This document shows positions 58,755 through 64,000 of a stretch of 64,000 nt of DNA, in pieces. The DNA comes from Clostridium sp. AM33-3 (GTDB lineage: Bacteria; Bacillota; Clostridia; Lachnospirales; Lachnospiraceae): contig NZ_QUIV01000008.1 of NCBI RefSeq assembly GCF_003480315.1, forward strand, positions 62,001 through 126,000, written 5' to 3'. Within the stretch, counting starts at the first letter, position 1; the number at the start of each line of letters is the position of its first letter. Both the position numbers and the translations under genes were made by a program. Below the pieces are notes generated by a model that saw nothing but the letters and a program-made list of their open reading frames with translations, ran no database searches and was not told where the DNA came from.

Positions 58755-60053
58755 CTATGCCTGTTCCGGTGCGTCTGCTGCAGGTGCTTTCGCCGCCGGT
58801 ACCTCTGCTGCAGACGTTTCTGCCTCCGGTAGCTTCAGCTCTCCGCGCATGTATTTGTCCATAGCTTCTGCCACCTGCTTCGCATACGCAGTTGCCTGCA
58901 CTACCGTCTTTGCACCTAATACCACATCACCGGCCGCGAAAATACCCGGATGCGTCGTCTCTCCGAAGCTGTTGGTCACAAGAAGTCCGTTTGCGGAAGC
59001 CTTCAGGCCTTCTGTCGTATTGACCAGCTTACTCTTCGGTCCCTGGCTGATCGAGATGATCACACTGTCCGCCTGTACCTGAACCGGAGTCGGATCCATT
59101 CCGGTCTGATTTCCATCCTCATCAAACAGGATCTTTTTGAACACCGGGCCATCATCGTTGATTTCCACCGGCTGCCAGCCAAATGCCAGCTCCGCGCCGT
59201 CCAGCTTTGCGTAGGCTGTCTCATGCTCGCTTGCCTGGCTGGTCAGTCCGCGGGCATACAGCGTTACATGGCGGCTTCCCTTGCGCAGAGCAGTTCTTGC
59301 CACATCCATGGCAGAATTGCCCATACCGATGATCGCCACATGATCACCCAGATCATAGGAATCCGGATTTGCCAGATAATCAATCGCAAAGTGTACATTT
59401 CCCAGAGACTCACCTTTGATTCCCAGCGTTTTCGGTCTCCATACACCGGTTCCGATGAAAATACTCTGGTAACCGTCCCGGAACAGGTCCTTGATCTCCA
59501 GCGCGCCGCCGATGGTGGTGTTTGGGCGGATCTTAATACCGATCTCGCGCAGTTTGTTCTTATACCGCTCCAGAATAGACTTCGGCAGACGGAACGCCGG
59601 AATACCGTACTGCAGCACACCGCCGATCTTATCCCTGGAATCAAAGATCGTCACGCCATAGCCCTTCTTCGCCAGCAGAATGGCGATGGTAATACCTGCA
59701 GGGCCAGCACCGATCACAGCAACCTTCTTGCCATTCTTCGGCTGGCACGGAATCTGCATTTTATCAAAATAAGTATCGGAAACATAATTCTCAATGCTGC
59801 TGATATGCACCGGCTCCCCCTTGCGGCCCAGCACGCAATGCCCCTCACACTGGTTCTCATGGTTGCAGACCAGGGAACAGATCATGGACATGGGATTGTT
59901 CTCAAACAGCATCTCCCCCGCCTCATTTAAGTTTCCTTCTTTAAATGCCTTGATCATCATAGGGATCGGGGTATGGATCGGACAACCCTGCATACACATC
60001 GGTTTCTTGCAATTCAGACAACGGTTTGCTTCATTAATTACATGTACTGCCAT
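58755..60053 (-). CDS. GltD-like NAD(P)H-dependent FAD/Fe-S oxidoreductase
   Basis: 432 residues. The N-terminal Fe-S domain has CLNCKKPMCMQGCP and CSLVCNHENQCEGHC. An FAD Rossmann motif (VAVIGAGPAGITIAILLAK) lies near residue 112, GGVLQYGIPAFRLPK follows, and an NAD(P) motif (VAIIGMGNSAMDVARTAL) lies near 240; GIFAAGDVV closes the FAD fold. This is the glutamate synthase small-subunit fold, which passes electrons to many partners. No large subunit is adjacent, so an ancillary reductase role is likely. The last about 25 residues (ETSAAEVPAAKAPAADAPEQ) are an Ala/Pro/Glu tail unlike the family. Confidence 0.88.
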   Translation of the reverse strand: MAVHVINEANRCLNCKKPMCMQGCPIHTPIPMMIKAFKEGNLNEAGEMLFENNPMSMICSLVCNHENQCEGHCVLGRKGEPVHISSIENYVSDTYFDKMQIPCQPKNGKKVAVIGAGPAGITIAILLAKKGYGVTIFDSRDKIGGVLQYGIPAFRLPKSILERYKNKLREIGIKIRPNTTIGGALEIKDLFRDGYQSIFIGTGVWRPKTLGIKGESLGNVHFAIDYLANPDSYDLGDHVAIIGMGNSAMDVARTALRKGSRHVTLYARGLTSQASEHETAYAKLDGAELAFGWQPVEINDDGPVFKKILFDEDGNQTGMDPTPVQVQADSVIISISQGPKSKLVNTTEGLKASANGLLVTNSFGETTHPGIFAAGDVVLGAKTVVQATAYAKQVAEAMDKYMRGELKLPEAETSAAEVPAAKAPAADAPEQA

Positions 60054-60137
60054 AGCTTACTCTCCCTTTTGTTCCGGCCGCCTCTCAGACAGGTCGGTTT
60101 TCTTGTTTTCATTTCACTTTTTCTCAACTACGGCTTT

Positions 60138-60166
60138 ATTTTACACCTGTTGTATTCTGTATACAA
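60138..60166 (-). promoter_or_regulatory. Promoter of the GltD-like gene with an overlapping palindrome
   Basis: TTGTAT (60161-60166), 17 nt, TAAAAT (60138-60143). TTGTAT-N5-ATACAA (60150-60166) is a perfect palindrome covering the -35 and part of the spacer, resembling GntR-type operators. Confidence 0.5.
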
Positions 60167-60238
60167 GTTAAGTTAAAAAGCAAACAAGTATTTTTAAATT
60201 TCGTACAATGTGCAGATTCCCTATGCCGGGGATGCACG

Positions 60239-60277
60239 AAAAAATGGCTTAAATCCGTGGGATTCAAGCCATTTTAT
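60239..60277. terminator. Terminator after the alpha/beta hydrolase gene
   Basis: On the minus strand AAAATGGCTTGAATCC pairs with GGATTTAAGCCATTTT around CAC (one G-T), followed by TT. Confidence 0.8.
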
Positions 60278-60317
60278 AAGGTTCTGATATAACGTGTGAG
60301 GTTGTTAATTAACGAAC

Positions 60318-61241
60318 TTACTTTAAATACTTATCAAAGAATGCAATCTGCAATTCCTTCGTGGCATCCTGGAAAAACTCTCTCGTTCCATGACCTGCGC
60401 CCGGAATCACATAGTAATCCACCTTATCTTCCATACCGGCAGCCACAATCTTCTGATAAAGCGTCTCGCTGCTGATCTCTACCGGAACAAGTGGGTCATT
60501 ATCGCCATGAAGGATCTGGATCGGGCACATATCCGGATTTACCATATTGACCGGACTTGCTTTCGCACCGCGTTCCTTCATCGTTGCCGGATCTCCTCCC
60601 AGCAGACATCCTCCATGGGTTTCCTCAACACTGTGCCAGCGTGCAGACGGATTTGAAAACTGCTTTTCTTCATTTTCCATCAACGCCTTGATATCAACCG
60701 GTCCGAACATATCGCAGCATGCCTGAACCTTAGAGGAATAGCTGCTCCATTCCTCACTGTCAAAACCATCCTGATTCATGGCAGCAGCTGCTGACAGATG
60801 TGCACCTGCCGAACGGCCAAAGATACCGATCTTCTCCGGATTGATCTCGAACTCCGCTGCATGAGCACGCAGAAAACGGATTGCCGTTTTCACATCGATC
60901 AGCTGATCCGGATAATGTCCCTGGGCACTGCTGCGGTAATAGATCGAAGCAACCACATATCCGGCATTTGCAAATTCTGTCATCTCTCCCAGCATCATAT
61001 TCTTGTCTGTGCCTTTCCAGCCGCCGCCAGGTATCCAGACCAGTGCCGGCTTCGGACTGTGATCCTCCTTCGGATCATCCTCCCCCATCGCAGCACGCAT
61101 CTCACTGTTTCCGTTCTGGAGCAGAACCGAAAGCTTCAGTTCCAGCGGATCACCGTTTAGATCTTTTACCGTGGAATACACTACATTATCGACAAGAGTC
61201 AGTGTTTTTTTCTTTGTTCCCGGATTAAATATTGTTTTCAT
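60318..61241 (-). CDS. Alpha/beta hydrolase (carboxylesterase type)
   Basis: 307 residues, no signal peptide. The oxyanion-hole motif reads WIPGGGWKGTD near residue 70, the nucleophile elbow GRSAGAH near 145 (Ser), the acid is in HGDNDPLVP and the base is His in GAGHGTREF. This is the BD-FAE / hormone-sensitive-lipase-like fold that cleaves small esters. It follows the SLC13-type permease gene by 26 bases and could hydrolyse an imported ester or acyl acid. Start follows AAGGAGATAAAAGTC. Confidence 0.88.
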   Translation of the reverse strand: MKTIFNPGTKKKTLTLVDNVVYSTVKDLNGDPLELKLSVLLQNGNSEMRAAMGEDDPKEDHSPKPALVWIPGGGWKGTDKNMMLGEMTEFANAGYVVASIYYRSSAQGHYPDQLIDVKTAIRFLRAHAAEFEINPEKIGIFGRSAGAHLSAAAAMNQDGFDSEEWSSYSSKVQACCDMFGPVDIKALMENEEKQFSNPSARWHSVEETHGGCLLGGDPATMKERGAKASPVNMVNPDMCPIQILHGDNDPLVPVEISSETLYQKIVAAGMEDKVDYYVIPGAGHGTREFFQDATKELQIAFFDKYLK

Positions 61242-61267
61242 GACTTTTATCTCCTTATTTCCCTCTC

Positions 61268-62551
61268 CTAACCGTAGATCGGGAAGAAAATATTAATTCC
61301 GATGATCAGTGCGATCAAGGTAAGAATCAGAAGCGGTAAGGTAAACTTAAGCGTCTTCAGCGGATTTTGATTACCGATACCAAATGCCATCATCGTGCCG
61401 GAGCAGCCGGTCGGCATTACAAATGCCAGCCATGCAGATACGCAGCAGCAAAGCACGACTGCTTTCACATTCATGCCGCCTGCAAGCGCGGTAGAAGCTG
61501 CGATCGGGCTCATCAGCGCCATAGTACCCATGTTGGACATAAAGTTGGTCATCAGTGCACATGCAACACAGAAGACAATACTTACAAACAGTCCGCTCGG
61601 ATGACCACCCAGGATATTTAAAACCGTCTGGCCGATCAGTTCGCCGACACCGGTCTTGGAAAGTGCGGTCGAAACTACACTCATTCCTGCCACCATCCAT
61701 ACCATATCACAGGTAAGGGTCTTCATCACTTCCGGAATCTCCAGAACCTTAAACACGATCAGAACCAGAAGGCCTGCTGCCGGAATCACGTTGGTAATAT
61801 CACTTCCAAGCTGCTTGGTAAACATAAAGCCCAGCATGATTGCTGCAAATACACCAAAAATAAAATATTCATCTTTTCTGGAGATCGGCGCTGCATCCTT
61901 AACATCTTTCACCTGGGACTTATCAATCGTTCCGTTCGGAATCAGCTTATAGAAGATCAGGCAATAAATGACGCCCACGATCAGCGGAAGGATTCAAGCC
62001 TTGCAGAAATCAGCAATTCCCAGATAATCCTCCGGACCAACAAGTCCCTGATAGTAAGAAGTGATCGTGCCTGGCATCGTAGCACCCATGCCGATCGGGA
62101 ATTTGGAAGTTGCCAGACAGTTTACCGTTGCAACTAAAAACAGCAGTCTGGACGGGGAATACTCACTGTCATCATCAAAGGTCTGGATAAACAGAAGCAT
62201 AACAGAAATACATGCGACCTGTCCCATCAGCTGAGATAAAAGGATTGTCATGCCACATAAACCAAGAATCAGCATAGCTCCGCTTTTTCCCTGAAGCTTG
62301 CCCATCACACCTCTGAGACGGTGGATCAGGCTTGTCTTGCCAAGGGCAGTCGCAACTACGATCATTGGTGCGATCATCAATGTGGTACTGCTGGAAAGGC
62401 CGGAAAAGGCCGTCTTTAAATCTAATACTCCGGTAAATACAAACAGGACACAGCAGATCATTCCTGTGACACCATATGGAAGCACATGGGTCAGGAGCAT
62501 TACTACCATAAATACCAGGATACATAATGCCATTATCATCTGTACATTCAT
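61268..62551 (-). pseudogene. SLC13-type (ArsB/NhaD superfamily) anion permease interrupted by an in-frame TGA
   Basis: Two same-frame pieces together make a 427-residue permease. The first (62551 to 61997) starts after GAGGGAGAAATTGAG and ends IADFCKA. A single TGA at 61994-61996 follows, and reading continues ILPLIVGVIYCLIFYKLIP to the normal end at 61268. Each half has about five or six membrane segments; SKFPIGMGATMPG and AFVMPTGCSGTMMAFG are the paired hairpin-like motifs of dicarboxylate/citrate carriers. GGA to TGA is one base change, so a recent nonsense mutation is the simplest reading. A split two-chain carrier from a GTG restart at 61978 is possible but has no ribosome site. Confidence 0.8.
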
Positions 62552-62669
62552 CTCAATTTCTCCCTCATTACATTTTTTGATAAAAAAGCCTGGACTTCCG
62601 GTACTGTTCATGATAATCGGCCTACCAGCACACACCTGAAGCTTTTCTATCTTTCTTGTTTATGGTGAA

Positions 62670-62698
62670 ATTGTATCATTTTGCCATAGAATGTACAA
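62670..62698 (-). promoter_or_regulatory. Promoter of the SLC13-type permease unit
   Basis: TTGTAC (62693-62698), 17 nt, TACAAT (62670-62675), in the region shared with the divergent LysR gene. Confidence 0.6.
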
Positions 62699-62741
62699 TC
62701 CATGTTTCGCTATATATACTATTACAAAAAACTATATATCA

Positions 62742-62770
62742 TTGATATTCTTCAACAGATATATTATACT
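62742..62770 (+). promoter_or_regulatory. Promoter of the tandem LysR genes
   Basis: TTGATA (62742-62747), 17 nt, TATACT (62765-62770), 37 bases before the GTG start. Confidence 0.65.
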
Positions 62771-62806
62771 CATTCTATAGGATATCCATAAAAGGAGGAT
62801 TCTCCG

Positions 62807-63790
62807 GTGCAGATCAAAAATATGTCTTACATCATAGCGCTAGCAGAAGCCGGCACCCTTTCCGCTGCCGGAAAACAACTTGGCATCTCTCAGCCAACTC
62901 TAAGTGTTTTTCTGTCCAATCTTGAACAGGAACTGGGCATCGACCTTTTCCTTCGCGATAAAAAAAAGCTGATCCCGACTCCGGCAGGACGGATTTATCT
63001 GGAAGCAGCCAGACGCATTCTTGCCACACAGGAGCAGACGCTTCAGTCCATCCGTCAGCTCACGACTGCTCCGCCCATAGAGATTCGTATCGGTGTCACC
63101 CCACTGCGAGGTTCTGAGGTGGCCTCCAAGATCTTCGCCCGTTTCTCTGCAAGGTACCCGAATATCCGTCTGCGGCTTCAGGAGGGCTACATGCAGGAAC
63201 TGCGCAATATGGTACAAAATGGAATGGCTTCCTGCTCTCTCGGCACCTGCTTTGACACGGAATCGGCAGATTTTGACTATATCACCCTCTTTCGGGAAGA
63301 GGTCATTGTCGCTGTCCCGGCCTTCCATCCGCTGGCGCACCGCCCCAAAAACACCTCCATGGAATTCCCGCAGGTTTCACCAGAGGAGCTGTCCGACTCT
63401 CCCTTTATCCTTATGAGTCCGGGCAGTACCATCCGGACCATCTCGGACTATATATTCCATCAGGCCGGTTTTTCTCCTACCGTGGTATTTGAAAGCGGTA
63501 ACAACCTTGTCATACGCAACATGGTCCGAAATGGCTCCGGCATTGGTTTTCAACCACGTTCTACCGCACTCATGGATGATCCGGATATCGCCTACCTCTC
63601 CCTTTCCCCGCGTTACTATCTAAATCTGTGCGTAGTGACAAAAAAAGGAACGGTATTATCAGAAAGTGAACGGTATTTTATCTACCTGATGATACAAAAT
63701 GACTTTCATGTTCCCTACTATACTCCGGATTTTAACGAAGCCGCCCGAAATATCTGGGATGAATTTCACACAGAAGGAGGTTCCTTATGA
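62807..63790 (+). CDS. LysR-family regulator divergent from the SLC13-type permease
   Basis: 327 residues: winged helix (MSYIIALAEAGTLSAAGKQL, GISQPTLSVFLSNLEQELG) and effector domain (GVTPLRGSEVASKIFARFSA). GTG start follows AAAGGAGGATTCTCCG. Its placement suggests control of the permease-hydrolase unit. Its stop overlaps the start of another LysR gene (ATGA). The helix-turn-helix differs from the two TTT-linked LysR proteins. Confidence 0.9.
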   Translation: MQIKNMSYIIALAEAGTLSAAGKQLGISQPTLSVFLSNLEQELGIDLFLRDKKKLIPTPAGRIYLEAARRILATQEQTLQSIRQLTTAPPIEIRIGVTPLRGSEVASKIFARFSARYPNIRLRLQEGYMQELRNMVQNGMASCSLGTCFDTESADFDYITLFREEVIVAVPAFHPLAHRPKNTSMEFPQVSPEELSDSPFILMSPGSTIRTISDYIFHQAGFSPTVVFESGNNLVIRNMVRNGSGIGFQPRSTALMDDPDIAYLSLSPRYYLNLCVVTKKGTVLSESERYFIYLMIQNDFHVPYYTPDFNEAARNIWDEFHTEGGSL

Positions 63791-64000
63791 CCTTTCAGAC
63801 ACTGGATTATATCATTGCGATTGCCGAAGAAAAATCCATCTCAAAGGCTGCAGACCGTCTGCTCCTCTCTCAGCCTGCGCTGAGCCGACAGTTGAAACGG
63901 GTCGAAGAAAGCCTCGACACAAAGCTCTTTGCACGTGAACAAAACGAAATGCACCTGACTGATGCCGGAAAAATATATGTAAACGGTGCTCGCTCCATCC
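63787..64000 (+). CDS. Second tandem LysR-family regulator, N-terminal part (cut by window edge)
   Basis: 71 residues are visible: MTFQTLDYIIAIAEEKSISK, AADRLLLSQPALSRQLKRVE and LFAREQNEMHLTDAGKIYV, a complete LysR winged helix. The ATG overlaps the TGA of the preceding LysR (ATGA), so translation is coupled, and GGAGG stands seven bases upstream inside the previous gene. The effector domain is outside the window. Confidence 0.88.
   Translation, partial: MTFQTLDYIIAIAEEKSISKAADRLLLSQPALSRQLKRVEESLDTKLFAREQNEMHLTDAGKIYVNGARSI

Noticed and set aside
58950..59930. A 326-codon plus-strand frame opposite the GltD-like gene
   Set aside because: Antisense to conserved FAD and Fe-S motifs; no family resemblance or ribosome site.
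61990..62000. Selenocysteine at the in-frame TGA of the SLC13-type permease
   Set aside because: No convincing stem-loop follows the TGA and these carriers have no catalytic Cys or Sec site there; a nonsense change of GGA is simpler.
1..64000. Mobile elements, prophage, tRNA or rRNA genes
   Set aside because: No transposase, integrase, phage structural gene, tRNA cloverleaf or rRNA stretch was recognised on either strand.

Overview
The window looks like chromosome from a spore-forming Lachnospiraceae (Clostridium cluster XIVa) bacterium with roughly even GC. Evidence for this: stage II sporulation protein R, a GerA/SpoVAF germination protein with a sigma-G-like promoter, the six-cysteine SCIFF peptide with its radical SAM maturase, a fused SecDF, and strong Firmicute Shine-Dalgarno sites. 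Most genes lie on the minus strand. No rRNA, tRNA, insertion sequence, prophage or CRISPR array was seen.

Layout. 1-2.4 kb: 5' part of glyA behind a consensus promoter and structured leader, and recJ. 2.6-4.7 kb: a SpoVB/MurJ-like flippase, then a compact locus with the features of a type I toxin-antitoxin. 4.7-10.8 kb: a five-gene operon of two-component system, large exported membrane protein and ABC-2 transporter. 11-17.3 kb: ppx-ppk1, plsC-pheA and a small membrane protein. 17.3-24.7 kb: a catabolic island made of a tripartite tricarboxylate transporter (tctC, tctB, tctA), an enolase-superfamily enzyme and two metallo-beta-lactamase-fold hydrolases, with a divergent LysR regulator. 24.6-29.3 kb: a DUF4250 protein, asparaginase, the germination gene, an intergenic region with a candidate small RNA and iteron-like repeats, and asnA. 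29.3-36.3 kb: scfA-scfB-secDF-tgt-yajC and a polysaccharide deacetylase. 36.4-44 kb: rpoB-rpoC. 44-47.7 kb: a small conserved membrane protein, a DUF1934 protein, murI, ddl and spoIIR. 47.8-55.1 kb: an operon tetR-adaptor-RND pump-TolC-TolC whose promoter carries three palindromic operators. 55.3-64 kb: a second acid-uptake region with a TctAB pair lacking TctC, a GltD-like flavoprotein, an alpha/beta hydrolase, an SLC13-type permease broken by an in-frame TGA, and three LysR genes (the last cut by the window edge).

The most notable elements are: the type I toxin-antitoxin-like locus at 4.3-4.6 kb; the TTT/enolase/double-MBL cluster, whose substrate I cannot name; the triple operator over the efflux promoter; the promoter-terminator-bounded RNA and four spaced iterons upstream of asnA; and two TolC-family genes in an organism that should lack an outer membrane. 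Many promoters here are very close to consensus with 17-nt spacing, so transcription-unit boundaries can be read with fair confidence. All functional assignments are by sequence reading alone.
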